Below, piece after piece: positions 9,463 to 16,873 of a stretch of 32,097 bases of DNA. Made by a program: the position numbers and the translations under genes. The notes under the pieces were generated by a model. That model had not been told where the DNA came from. It saw only the letters and a program-made list of their open reading frames with translations, and searched no databases. Each line of letters starts with the position of its first letter. Positions within the stretch are counted from its first letter, which is position 1. Location of the stretch: NCBI GenBank assembly GCA_903845935.1, contig CAIMZI010000026.1, forward strand, positions 1-32,097, given 5' to 3'. Source of the DNA: an uncultured beta proteobacterium. GTDB lineage: Bacteria; Pseudomonadota; Gammaproteobacteria; Burkholderiales; Burkholderiaceae_C.

Positions 9463-10371
9463 ATGGAAATTGCAATCGTCTTATTGGTTATCGCCGTCAT
9501 CTTTATCAGCCGCAGCATCAAGGTCGTGCCCCAGCAGCATGCTTGGGTGATCGAGCGACTGGGCAAATACCACGGCACGCTCACCCCGGGCCTCAACATC
9601 CTGGTGCCGTTTGTGGACCGCGTGGCCTACAAGCATGTGCTCAAAGAAATTCCGCTGGACATTGCCAGCCAGGTCTGCATCACCCGCGACAACACGCAGC
9701 TGCAGGTGGATGGAATTTTGTATTTCCAGGTGACCGACGCCATGCGTGCCAGCTATGGCTCCAGCAACTACATCGTCGCCATTTCGCAGCTGGCGCAAAC
9801 CAGCCTGCGCTCGGTCATTGGCAAGCTCGAGCTCGACAAGACCTTTGAGGAGCGCGACATCATCAACGCCCAGGTGGTGGCCGCCATTGACGAGGCCGCG
9901 CTGAACTGGGGCGTCAAGGTGCTGCGCTACGAAATCAAGGACCTGACTCCTCCGAAGGAAATCCTGCATGCGATGCAGGCCCAGATCACCGCCGAGCGCG
10001 AAAAGCGCGCCCTGATTGCAGCCTCCGAGGGCCGTCGCCAGGAGCAGATCAATATCGCCACCGGCGAGCGCGAGGCCTTTATCGCCCGCTCCGAGGGCGA
10101 GAAGCAGGCCGCCATCAACCAGGCCCAGGGCCAGGCCGCGGCCATCTCCGCCGTGGCCGATGCCACAGCCGGCGCCATCGAGCGCATTGCAGCCGCCATA
10201 CGCCAGCCCGGCGGCGAGCAGGCGGTGCAACTCAAGGTAGCCGAGAAGGCGGTAGAGGCCTACAGCAAGGTCGCCAGCGACGCCACCACCACGCTGATCA
10301 TCCCCGGCAATATGAGCGAAGTGTCGACCCTCATTGCCACAGCCATGAAGATGTTGCAAACCAGCAAGTGA
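9463..10371 (+). CDS. qmcA: Stomatin/SPFH (band 7) protein, QmcA-like
   Basis: A 302-residue membrane-anchored scaffold protein of the slipin/stomatin group. One N-terminal transmembrane segment (about 1-17) is followed by the SPFH domain (about 20-185), with QQHAWVIERLGKY, GLNILVPFVDRV, and the RSVIGKLELDKTFEERD...IN stretch diagnostic of this family. Next comes an Ala/Glu-rich helical region (about 185-255) with repeated short AEGEK/ASEGRR-like elements expected to form coiled coil, then a C-terminal hydrophobic patch. The ATG follows AGGAAG at good spacing. It forms an operon with nfeD, the usual pairing, and the products likely oligomerise in membrane microdomains and support FtsH-type quality control (family knowledge, not shown here). 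Confidence 0.9.
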   Translation: MEIAIVLLVIAVIFISRSIKVVPQQHAWVIERLGKYHGTLTPGLNILVPFVDRVAYKHVLKEIPLDIASQVCITRDNTQLQVDGILYFQVTDAMRASYGSSNYIVAISQLAQTSLRSVIGKLELDKTFEERDIINAQVVAAIDEAALNWGVKVLRYEIKDLTPPKEILHAMQAQITAEREKRALIAASEGRRQEQINIATGEREAFIARSEGEKQAAINQAQGQAAAISAVADATAGAIERIAAAIRQPGGEQAVQLKVAEKAVEAYSKVASDATTTLIIPGNMSEVSTLIATAMKMLQTSK

Positions 10372-10406
10372 GCCCGGCCCCTGACGTAAACTGTCACCAA
10401 ACAGAC

Positions 10407-10414
10407 GGGGGGAG
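10407..10414 (+). promoter_or_regulatory. Ribosome binding site supporting a TTG start for the PilZ gene
   Basis: GGGGGGAG lies four bases upstream of an in-frame TTG at 10419. It is the only good Shine-Dalgarno near the 5' end of this reading frame. The alternative GTG at 10368 overlaps the stop of the upstream gene. Confidence 0.5.
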
Positions 10415-10418
10415 TACC

Positions 10419-10826
10419 TTGCAAACCAAAGCGGAAGATGCGACAGACAAGTTGCAGGGCGTCAATCGACGCGCTTATCCACGCCACGCCCCGATAGAGC
10501 GGGCGGCGATGTGGTTCAACACGGGTGCCGCCAAGGGTGAAACCTGCGAACTCAAGGACGTCAGCATGTCCGGGTTTGCCATCAGCTGTGATGAATGGCA
10601 ATTGCCCTTATTCCTGGCCACCGAAGGTCACTCCATTTACTGTGTGCTGCTGCTGGGCGAGGCCCACTTCGGCTGCATGGCGCGTATGGTCGAGACCGAC
10701 GGCAAACATTCGGGCCGCCTGGGCTTTCACTTTGAGGCCGTGCCGGACAGCAGCATGCGTCTGCTGCAAGGCCTGATTGACTGCATGGCCGAACGCCAGT
10801 CACGGGACACAGATTCGCCAATTTAA
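10419..10826 (+). CDS. PilZ domain cyclic-di-GMP binding protein
   Basis: A 135-residue single-domain PilZ protein. The cyclic-di-GMP signature is complete: RAYPR (RxxxR) near the N-terminus, and DVSMSG (D-x-S-x-x-G) some 33 residues later, followed by beta strands ending in GRLGFHFEAV. It should therefore bind cyclic-di-GMP in the cytoplasm and act as an effector, for example on motility, pili or exopolysaccharide; the target is unknown. I chose a TTG start at 10419 because of the GGGGGGAG just upstream; the frame is open to a GTG at 10368, which would couple it to the stomatin stop. No internal ATG precedes the RxxxR motif. A GGDEF-EAL gene in this window could supply or remove its ligand. 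Confidence 0.85.
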   Translation: MQTKAEDATDKLQGVNRRAYPRHAPIERAAMWFNTGAAKGETCELKDVSMSGFAISCDEWQLPLFLATEGHSIYCVLLLGEAHFGCMARMVETDGKHSGRLGFHFEAVPDSSMRLLQGLIDCMAERQSRDTDSPI

Positions 10827-10831
10827 GCCAC

Positions 10832-10867
10832 AAAAAAGCCCCTGCGTCACGAGGAAGCAGGGGCTTT
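10832..10867 (-). terminator. Rho-independent terminator downstream of tRNA-Ser (possibly bidirectional)
   Basis: An 11-bp perfect stem, AAAGCCCCTGC (10835-10845) with GCAGGGGCTTT (10857-10867), has an 11-base loop. On the minus strand it runs into TTTTTT, a classical terminator just after the tRNA. On the plus strand only TTT follows before CAGGGG, so termination of the PilZ transcript from that side would be weaker. Confidence 0.88.
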
Positions 10868-10879
10868 CAGGGGTTTTAC

Positions 10880-10969
10880 TGGCGGAGCAGGCGGGATTCG
10901 AACCCGCGGTGGGTTTAACCCCACGCACGCTTTCCAGGCGTGTGACTTAAACCACTCATCCACCGCTCC
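10880..10969 (-). tRNA. tRNA-Ser (anticodon GGA)
   Basis: A 90-nucleotide tRNA read on the minus strand. The acceptor stem GGAGCGG pairs with CTGCTCC (one G-U), followed by the discriminator G and an encoded CCA. The anticodon loop reads CTGGAAA, giving anticodon GGA for UCC/UCU serine codons. A long variable arm (GCGTGGGGTTAAACCCACC region), as expected for tRNA-Ser, precedes a TTCGAAT T-loop. Its terminator lies immediately downstream. Confidence 0.97.
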
Positions 10970-10979
10970 AGAGCCTCGT

Positions 10980-10985
10980 ATTCTA
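10980..10985 (-). promoter_or_regulatory. Candidate -10 element for tRNA-Ser
   Basis: TAGAAT on the minus strand (5 of 6 to TATAAT) ends 10 bases before the first base of the tRNA, the expected position for a transcript with a very short leader. No good -35 was found at 17-18 bp upstream (GCAAAA/TGCAAA only). Confidence 0.4.
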
Positions 10986-11020
10986 GCATCAAGACTGTGC
11001 GATTTTGCAGCGCATGCGCC

Positions 11021-11368
11021 TTATTCGTTTGAATCGCTCGGGTCCGGCAAAGCCTGTTCAATCGCTTCGCGCACGGCCTCTTCAATTTGCAGGTGCAGGG
11101 ACGGCAACAGGGCGCTGAACTGGGCCTCGAACAGTTCCTGCGCGATATTGCGCAACTCGGCCTCCAACTGGGGCTTGACCGATTTGATCAGCTGCTGGGC
11201 CAGCGCATGGCGGTCGGGTGCGGCGGCGGCCATACGTCCCACGCTGGCCGCAGGCAAAGCCCGTTCTGCGGGCGCGGCCGGTAGCACCTTGCTGTACGCA
11301 CCGGGCGTGCCAGGCTGCACCACCTCGGTCAAGGTGGGCAGATAGCGCGGAGGAAAAGCTTGCGCCAT
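11021..11368 (-). CDS. Small conserved-looking protein of unknown function downstream of holC
   Basis: A 115-residue protein I do not recognise. It starts two bases after the holC stop (TGA-GC-ATG), so it is translated with holC and pepA. The N-terminus carries FPPRYLPTLTEVV, then an Ala/Pro-rich linker. The C-terminal half (about 55-108) is an amphipathic, Glu/Gln/Leu-rich helix likely to form a coiled coil, and the tail is acidic. No signal peptide or membrane segment is seen. It may belong to a Burkholderiales-restricted DUF family, but I cannot name one with confidence. An upstream in-frame extension to 11440 lies inside holC and is unlikely to be used. Confidence 0.7.
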   Translation of the reverse strand: MAQAFPPRYLPTLTEVVQPGTPGAYSKVLPAAPAERALPAASVGRMAAAAPDRHALAQQLIKSVKPQLEAELRNIAQELFEAQFSALLPSLHLQIEEAVREAIEQALPDPSDSNE

Positions 11369-11370
11369 GC

Positions 11371-11808
11371 TCAATCCACCGCCCGGCTCTTCAGGTCGTG
11401 GCGCGTGATGCTGTAGCCGCGCCCGGTGTAATGCTTCCAACGCAGTCGGGCCAGATTGCGGTCCTGCTCGTCCATGCTGACGATTTCTATGACGCGCGCA
11501 AACTGCTCAAACCCAGGAGGCACATCCTCGGCCAGATTCACCAGAATCGGGAATTCCGGCTGCAGCTCGGCATGCTCATCGAGCAACAACACCGAGGACC
11601 GGCTGCGCATGGCGTCCGCTGCGGCGGCATCGCAATGGGTCACGAAGTCGCCGGCGCCCACGCTCCACAAGGCCAGGTCCAGCGCGGCCAAGGCATCGGC
11701 CGGGGCACGCACCAGCAGACGCGCACCGGTGGCCGTGGCCTTGCGCAGCAGGCGGCAGGTGTAGGCCAGCCGGTCGGGCGCGCCAAAATGGAAAGCGACT
11801 TCGGTCAC
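11371..11808 (-). CDS. holC: DNA polymerase III chi subunit HolC
   Basis: A 145-residue chi subunit of the clamp-loader assembly, close to the 147 residues of E. coli. The N-terminus (TEVAFHFGAPDRLAYTCRLLRKA) matches the chi pattern of a beta strand followed by a helix carrying cysteine. The C-terminal half contains FARVIEIVS and a basic RLRWKHYTGRGYSITRHD end. Chi bridges the polymerase III clamp loader, through psi, to SSB. The start is a GTG at 11808, five bases after the pepA stop. The frame stays open to 12066, but that extension is antisense-like, Arg-rich shadow sequence inside pepA. The order pepA-holC is the same as in E. coli. Confidence 0.88.
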   Translation of the reverse strand: MTEVAFHFGAPDRLAYTCRLLRKATATGARLLVRAPADALAALDLALWSVGAGDFVTHCDAAAADAMRSRSSVLLLDEHAELQPEFPILVNLAEDVPPGFEQFARVIEIVSMDEQDRNLARLRWKHYTGRGYSITRHDLKSRAVD

Positions 11809-11813
11809 CGGCT

Positions 11814-13259
11814 TTACTTGCTGAGCTGCGCCAACAGGTATTCCACCAGCAGGCCGACCGGGCGGCCGGTGGCACCCTTGGCGGCACCACTTTTCCAGGC
11901 CGTGCCGGCGATGTCCAGATGCGCCCAGGGGTACTTGGCGGTGAAGCGTTGTAGGTATTTGGCGGCCGACACGGCGCCACCGGCACGGCCGGCGACATTG
12001 GCCACATCGGCGAAACGCGACTTCAGGCCTTCGCCGTATTCCTCGTCCAGCGGCATTTCCCAGCACAGGTCTTGCGCCGCTTCACCGGCTGCGCGCAGGG
12101 CATTGGCTAGCTCCTGATTGGGCGAAAACAGTCCGCTGCGCACGCCACCCAGGGCCACCACACAGGCGCCGGTCAGCGTGGCGATATCCACCACGGCACG
12201 CGGCTTGAAGCGCTCGGCATAGGTCAGCGCGTCGCACAGAACCAAGCGGCCCTCGGCGTCGGTGTTGAGAATTTCAATGGTTTGTCCGCTCATGCTGGTG
12301 ACCACGTCACCCGGCTTGACGGCGCGGCCATTGAGCAGATTTTCACAGGAGGGAATCAGCCCCACCACATTGATGGCGGGCTTGAGTTCGGCCAGGGCGC
12401 GAAACACGCCCAACACGCTGGCGGCTCCCGACATGTCGTACTTCATCTCATCCATTTCCGCCGCCGGCTTGATGGAGATACCGCCGCTATCGAAGGTGAT
12501 GCCCTTACCGACCAGCACCGTGGGCGCCACCGCCTTGGCCGCCCCGCTGTACTTCAGAACGATAAAGCGCAGCGGCTCCTCCGAGCCCTGGGCCACGGCC
12601 AGGAAGGCCCCCATGCCAAGCTTGCCTACCTCCTTGGGGCCCAAAACTTCACAGCGGATCTTGCCGTGCTTGGCTGCCAGCGCCTCGGCAGCCTTGGCCA
12701 ACAGCGCCGGTGTGGCGTGATTGGCCGGCCGATTGGCCCATTCCTTGGCCAGCTCCACGCCGGTGCTTACGGCGACGGCGCGCTCAAAGCTGTCCTGCAA
12801 CTCGCCCGCGTTGCTGGCCGTGAGCAGAACCGTTTGCAGGCTGCGCGGCTCGGCCTTGGATTTGGTGCTGGTGTAGCTGTAGCTGGCGTCCGCCACGGCC
12901 AACACGGCGGCCCGCAGCGACGCGGCCTGGGCCACACCGGCAAAGGCCACGACCAGCTTCTTGAGCTTGTCGGATTTGATGCCATCCATCGCTGCGACAA
13001 TCCCGCTGCGCACGTGCTTAGCGCTGCCATCGCCGACACCGACGATCAGCACCCGCGTGGCCAGGGATTGCGGCGGCTTGTACAGCGCGAGCGTCTTGCC
13101 AACCTTGGTCTGGGCGTCACCCTCCTTGATGGCAAGGCCAACCAGAACCGAAAATCCGTCACGCGCAGGCTTGTAGGTGTCAGACACCAGCACCAGCAGC
13201 GCGTCCGCCTTTTCACTGGCGGCTTCGGTCAAACTCAGGGGTTTTAGTTCAAAGTTCAT
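11814..13259 (-). CDS. pepA: Leucyl aminopeptidase PepA (M17)
   Basis: Cytosolic two-metal aminopeptidase, 481 residues. The M17 signature NTDAEGRL is at 332-339. All metal ligands and catalytic residues line up with E. coli PepA minus 18: Lys252, Asp257, Asp275, Asp334 and Glu336 bind metal, and Lys264 and Arg338 are catalytic. GKGITFDSGGISIKP and KYDMSGAA are intact. It removes N-terminal residues, with a preference for leucine in the family. E. coli PepA also binds DNA (Xer recombination, carAB control), but nothing here shows that. It heads an operon with holC and the small unknown gene. Its start is only 24 bp from the divergent lptF start, an arrangement shared with E. coli. Confidence 0.96.
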   Translation of the reverse strand: MNFELKPLSLTEAASEKADALLVLVSDTYKPARDGFSVLVGLAIKEGDAQTKVGKTLALYKPPQSLATRVLIVGVGDGSAKHVRSGIVAAMDGIKSDKLKKLVVAFAGVAQAASLRAAVLAVADASYSYTSTKSKAEPRSLQTVLLTASNAGELQDSFERAVAVSTGVELAKEWANRPANHATPALLAKAAEALAAKHGKIRCEVLGPKEVGKLGMGAFLAVAQGSEEPLRFIVLKYSGAAKAVAPTVLVGKGITFDSGGISIKPAAEMDEMKYDMSGAASVLGVFRALAELKPAINVVGLIPSCENLLNGRAVKPGDVVTSMSGQTIEILNTDAEGRLVLCDALTYAERFKPRAVVDIATLTGACVVALGGVRSGLFSPNQELANALRAAGEAAQDLCWEMPLDEEYGEGLKSRFADVANVAGRAGGAVSAAKYLQRFTAKYPWAHLDIAGTAWKSGAAKGATGRPVGLLVEYLLAQLSK

Positions 13260-13283
13260 AATTCGCTTTCTTATCTGTTCGCC

Positions 13284-14393
13284 ATGTTATTCCATTCTTC
13301 CATCCGCAAAGAGTTAGCGCGCAGCTTTGGCGCCACGTTGGTCGTGCTGGCAACGGTCGTTATGACCATGACGCTGATCCGCACCGTGGGTGAGGCCTCG
13401 CGCGGCAACTTCAATCCCACCGATGTAATGATCGTCATGGGATACACCGTGCTGTCCGACATGCCCACCATCCTGTCCATGAGTCTGTTCATTGCCATTT
13501 TGACGGTACTCACCCGCATGTACAAGGACAGCGAGATGGTGATCTGGTTTGGCAGTGGGCGCGGCCTGACCTCGCTGCTCAATCCGCTGTTTCGCTTTGC
13601 CTGGCCGATCCTGGTGATCATTGTGGTGCTGGCCTTCTTCGTTCTGCCCTGGGCCTTTGGCCGCATCGAAGACCTGCGCGACCGCTATGAAAAGCGTGGT
13701 GACATTGCCCGCATTGAGCCGGGCCAGTTCCAGGAATCGGCCAATGGCGACCGGGTTTTCTTTATCGAAAAGAACTCAGAGAATAAGCAAATTGGAAACA
13801 ACGTGTTTATCGCCACCAAGGAGCAGGACAAGGAGACCATCACCTCGGCGCGCAGCGGTCATATTGAAAGCATGGGTCCGGACAAGTTTTTGTTGCTGCA
13901 AAACGGCCAGCGCCTGGAGCGCACCACCGGCAAGCCGGACCTGACGGTCAGCGTGTTTGAGCGCTATGGCGCGCGGGTCGGAGCCGATGATGTGTCGGCG
14001 CGCAGCTATATTCCATCGAGTTCTTTGGGCACTTTGGAGCTATTGGAAACGCCGATTCGCCAGAATCTGGCGGAGTTGTCCTGGCGCATAGGCCTGGCGC
14101 TGGCGGCCTTCAATTTCATTGTGATCGGCCTGGCTGCAGCGGGCACCAATCCGCGCGTGGGACAAACAGCCAACCTGGGCTTTGCCTTTCTGATTTTTGT
14201 GGCGTATTTCAACTTTCTGGTGCTGGGAAAAAGCTGGGTCGAGTCGGGCCAGGCGCAATTTGGCCCCTTCCTGCTGGTGCTGCATGGCGGCGCCCTGGTT
14301 ATGGGCCTGCTGTGGCTGATCAAGCGCCATAACAACTGGGTGCTGCGCTGGCGGCGGCGCCGGCCCGAGGCAACGCAAGGAAGCGCAGCATGA
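13284..14393 (+). CDS. lptF: LPS export permease LptF
   Basis: Inner-membrane subunit of the LptB2FG ABC transporter that extracts lipopolysaccharide for transport to the outer membrane. It has 369 residues with three N-terminal transmembrane segments (about 15-35, 50-75, 100-125), a periplasmic beta-jellyroll domain (about 130-260), and three C-terminal membrane segments. The N-terminal FHSSIRKELARSF and the GxGRGLTSLLNP loop, which contacts the ATPase, fit LptF. The C-terminal tail is strongly basic. It overlaps lptG by four bases (ATGA) and is divergent from pepA, as in E. coli. Confidence 0.93.
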   Translation: MLFHSSIRKELARSFGATLVVLATVVMTMTLIRTVGEASRGNFNPTDVMIVMGYTVLSDMPTILSMSLFIAILTVLTRMYKDSEMVIWFGSGRGLTSLLNPLFRFAWPILVIIVVLAFFVLPWAFGRIEDLRDRYEKRGDIARIEPGQFQESANGDRVFFIEKNSENKQIGNNVFIATKEQDKETITSARSGHIESMGPDKFLLLQNGQRLERTTGKPDLTVSVFERYGARVGADDVSARSYIPSSSLGTLELLETPIRQNLAELSWRIGLALAAFNFIVIGLAAAGTNPRVGQTANLGFAFLIFVAYFNFLVLGKSWVESGQAQFGPFLLVLHGGALVMGLLWLIKRHNNWVLRWRRRRPEATQGSAA

Positions 14394-15496
14394 AAACCGT
14401 GCGCCGTCTGCTCTACCGCGAGGTGCTGGTCGCCGTGGCCCTGGTGACGCTGGGCTTTGTGGCGCTGTTTTTCTTTTTTGACTTTGTCGAAGAGTTGCAG
14501 TCGGTCAACCACATCGGCGCACTGGGCTACCGGATTCCACAGGCGCTGATCTACATCGGCCTGATGATGCCCAGTCACATTTACGAGCTGATGCCCATCA
14601 CCGTGCTGATCGGAACCATCTTCGTGATGGCCAGGCTGGCACAAAGCTCGGAGTTCACCATCCTGCGCACCAGCGGCCTGGGGCCCTGGCGGGCACTGCG
14701 CATTCTGCTCAGCCTGGGCCTGCTGTTCGTGTTTTTCACCTTCGCCGTGGGCGACTACATGGCGCCCCTTGCGGACAAGACGGCGCAGTTGCTTAAGGCG
14801 CGCTTTCAGGGCCAGGTCACGGTCGGCAAGACCGGCGCCTGGCTCAAGGAGAAGCAGGCCTATGGCAATTACGCGGTCAATGTCGGCGCCCTGGTGGGCG
14901 ATGGCACCATGAAGGACGTGCGGATTTTTGAGTTTGACAACCAGGGCCACCTGGTCTCGGTCACTTTGGGCCAGACCGCCAGCTTTGGCAAGCACGACGA
15001 CTGGCTGCTGAGCTCGGTGGATCGAACGGAGTTTGGCGCAACTGAAGCCAAGGACGGGCGCGTAGACCGGGTGTTTGCAACGAACTTTCGCTGGCCGACC
15101 AGCATCACCGCCGAAATGGTGGCGGCGGCCGTACTCAAGCCCGAACGCATGGGAACGATTGACCTGTTTCAGTATATGCAGCACCTGAGCTCCAACAACC
15201 AGTCGGCGCAAAAGTACGAAATCCAGTTCTGGAAAAAAGTGTTTTACCCCTTGAGTTGCCTGGTGATGGTGGTGCTGGCACTGCCCTTTGCCTATTTCCA
15301 CTTCCGCTCCGGCAGCATTACCAGCTATGTGTTTGGCGGCGTGATGGCGGGCATCAGTTTTGTGCTTCTGAACAATGTACTGGGCGATCTGGGCACGCTG
15401 CAGGGCTGGCAGCCGTGGTTTACCGCGGCTCTTCCCGGTTTGATTTACTCCATGCTGTCACTGACGGCATTTACCTGGCTGGTGTTGCGACGATGA
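14390..15496 (+). CDS. lptG: LPS export permease LptG
   Basis: Partner of LptF in the LptB2FG complex, 368 residues with the same plan: three membrane helices, a periplasmic domain (about 130-270), and three membrane helices. LFFFFDFVEEL after the first helix and LRTSGLGPWRALRILL, the cytoplasmic coupling-helix region, are typical of LptG. The C-terminal FYPLSCLVMVVLALPFAYFH is also characteristic. Its ATG overlaps the lptF stop and its TGA overlaps the ATG of the following cbiX-like gene, so three genes are read as one translationally coupled unit. Confidence 0.93.
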   Translation: MKTVRRLLYREVLVAVALVTLGFVALFFFFDFVEELQSVNHIGALGYRIPQALIYIGLMMPSHIYELMPITVLIGTIFVMARLAQSSEFTILRTSGLGPWRALRILLSLGLLFVFFTFAVGDYMAPLADKTAQLLKARFQGQVTVGKTGAWLKEKQAYGNYAVNVGALVGDGTMKDVRIFEFDNQGHLVSVTLGQTASFGKHDDWLLSSVDRTEFGATEAKDGRVDRVFATNFRWPTSITAEMVAAAVLKPERMGTIDLFQYMQHLSSNNQSAQKYEIQFWKKVFYPLSCLVMVVLALPFAYFHFRSGSITSYVFGGVMAGISFVLLNNVLGDLGTLQGWQPWFTAALPGLIYSMLSLTAFTWLVLRR

Positions 15497-15870
15497 TTAC
15501 CAATCAAAAAAGTGCCGTGGTGCTATTTGCGCATGGCTCGCGCGACCCGCTCTGGCACAAGCCCATGGAAGCGGTGGCGGCGCAGATTGCCAATGGCTCA
15601 TCCGGTATGGAGGTGTGCTGCGCCTATCTGGAACTCAGCCAACCCGACCTACCCACGGCCTGCCAAAGGCTGTTGGACAGCGGCGTTACCCATATCGCTG
15701 TGCTGCCCATGTTTTTGGGCGTTGGTCGGCACGCACGTGAAGACCTGCCGCTCTTGGTGGAGCAACTGCGCACCCGGCATCCGGCGGTGGTGTTTGAACT
15801 CAGGCCCGCAGTGGGCGAAGACCCGCGCCTGATTGCGTTGTTGGCGCAGATCGCTGCAGACCCGGGTTAA
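15493..15870 (+). CDS. cbiX: Short CbiX/SirB-type sirohydrochlorin chelatase
   Basis: A 125-residue small CbiX-type chelatase (single-domain length). FAHGSRDPLW near the N-terminus contains the first metal-binding histidine, and FLGVGRHAREDLP (about residues 70-82) contains the second. Enzymes of this type insert cobalt (or iron or nickel) into sirohydrochlorin; which metal is used here cannot be read. It starts at an ATG overlapping the lptG stop by four bases. A longer open frame back to 15256 is out-of-frame shadow inside lptG. No cobalamin genes are nearby. The next gene is a CysB-type regulator, which makes a siroheme/sulfite-reductase role attractive but unproven. Confidence 0.85.
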   Translation: MITNQKSAVVLFAHGSRDPLWHKPMEAVAAQIANGSSGMEVCCAYLELSQPDLPTACQRLLDSGVTHIAVLPMFLGVGRHAREDLPLLVEQLRTRHPAVVFELRPAVGEDPRLIALLAQIAADPG

Positions 15871-15907
15871 TGTCCTTTATGTATGAGCGAACCCGCAAAA
15901 CAACTTT

Positions 15908-16873
15908 ATGAACCTCCACCAATTTCGCTTTGTGCAAGAGGCCGCGCGCCGCAACCTCAACCTGACGGAGGCCGCCAAGGCCCTGCATACCTCTCAGCCG
16001 GGCGTGTCCAAGGCCATCATTGAGCTCGAGGAAGAGTTGGGCATAGAGATTTTTGCGCGCCATGGCAAGCGGCTCAAGCGCATTACCGAGCCGGGAATGC
16101 ATGTGCTCAAGAGCATTGAGCTGATCATGGGCGAGGTCGGCAACCTCAAACGCATAGGCGAGCAATACAGCAACCAGGACAGTGGCACTCTGTCCATCGC
16201 CACCACCCACACCCAGGCCCGCTATGTCCTGCCGGAGCGCGTGGCGGCCCTGCGCGCGGCCTACCCCAAGGTCAATATCAGCATGCACCAGGGCGCGCCG
16301 GCCCAGGTAGCGCGCATGCTGATCGACGACGTGGCCGAAATCGGCATTGCCACCGAGTCGCTGGCAGACTATGCCGAGTTGGTCACCCTGCCCTGCTACG
16401 AATGGCAGCACATGTTGGTGTTGCCCGCCGACCACCCGCTGGCAAAAAAAGAGCACGTCATGCTGGAAGACGTGGCGCGCGAGCCGCTCATCACCTACCA
16501 TCCGTCGTTTACCGGCCGCACCAAGATCGACCTGGCCTTTGCCCATGCCCATCTGGAGCCGCGCATTGCGCTGGAAGCCATCGATTCAGACGTGATCAAG
16601 ACCTATGTGCGCTTAGGCTTGGGCGTAGGCATTGCCGCCGAAATGGCGGTGCAGGACATTGTGGAGGACTGCGCCCAAAACGGCGGCAAGGGCGGACTGG
16701 TGACCAGGCCCGCCGGTCAACTGTTTGGTAACAACATCACCCGCGTGGCCTTCAAACGCGGCGCCTACCTGCGCAATTTTGTATACAATTTTGCCGAGTT
16801 GCTGAGCAATCGCTTGAGCCGCGAGCTGATCATCAAGGCCATGACCGGCCACGTCAACGATTATGAACTCTGA
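15908..16873 (+). CDS. cysB: CysB-type LysR family transcriptional regulator
   Basis: A 321-residue LysR regulator of the CysB/Cbl subgroup. The N-terminal winged helix-turn-helix (about 1-60) has NLTEAAKALHTSQPGVSKAI. The effector domain opens with IATTHTQARYVLP, the near-invariant CysB sequence whose Thr and Gln residues bind sulfate or O/N-acetylserine. It should activate sulfur assimilation genes when cysteine is low. There is a 37-bp gap after the cbiX-like gene and no obvious Shine-Dalgarno. The 3' end overlaps the following aminotransferase by 11 bases. CysB and Cbl cannot be separated with certainty by eye, but length and motifs favour CysB. Confidence 0.92.
   Translation: MNLHQFRFVQEAARRNLNLTEAAKALHTSQPGVSKAIIELEEELGIEIFARHGKRLKRITEPGMHVLKSIELIMGEVGNLKRIGEQYSNQDSGTLSIATTHTQARYVLPERVAALRAAYPKVNISMHQGAPAQVARMLIDDVAEIGIATESLADYAELVTLPCYEWQHMLVLPADHPLAKKEHVMLEDVAREPLITYHPSFTGRTKIDLAFAHAHLEPRIALEAIDSDVIKTYVRLGLGVGIAAEMAVQDIVEDCAQNGGKGGLVTRPAGQLFGNNITRVAFKRGAYLRNFVYNFAELLSNRLSRELIIKAMTGHVNDYEL

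Noticed and set aside
11809..12066. N-terminal extension of holC by 86 residues
   Set aside because: It lies inside pepA in another frame and is Arg/Pro-rich shadow sequence; the GTG at 11808 gives a 145-residue chi subunit.
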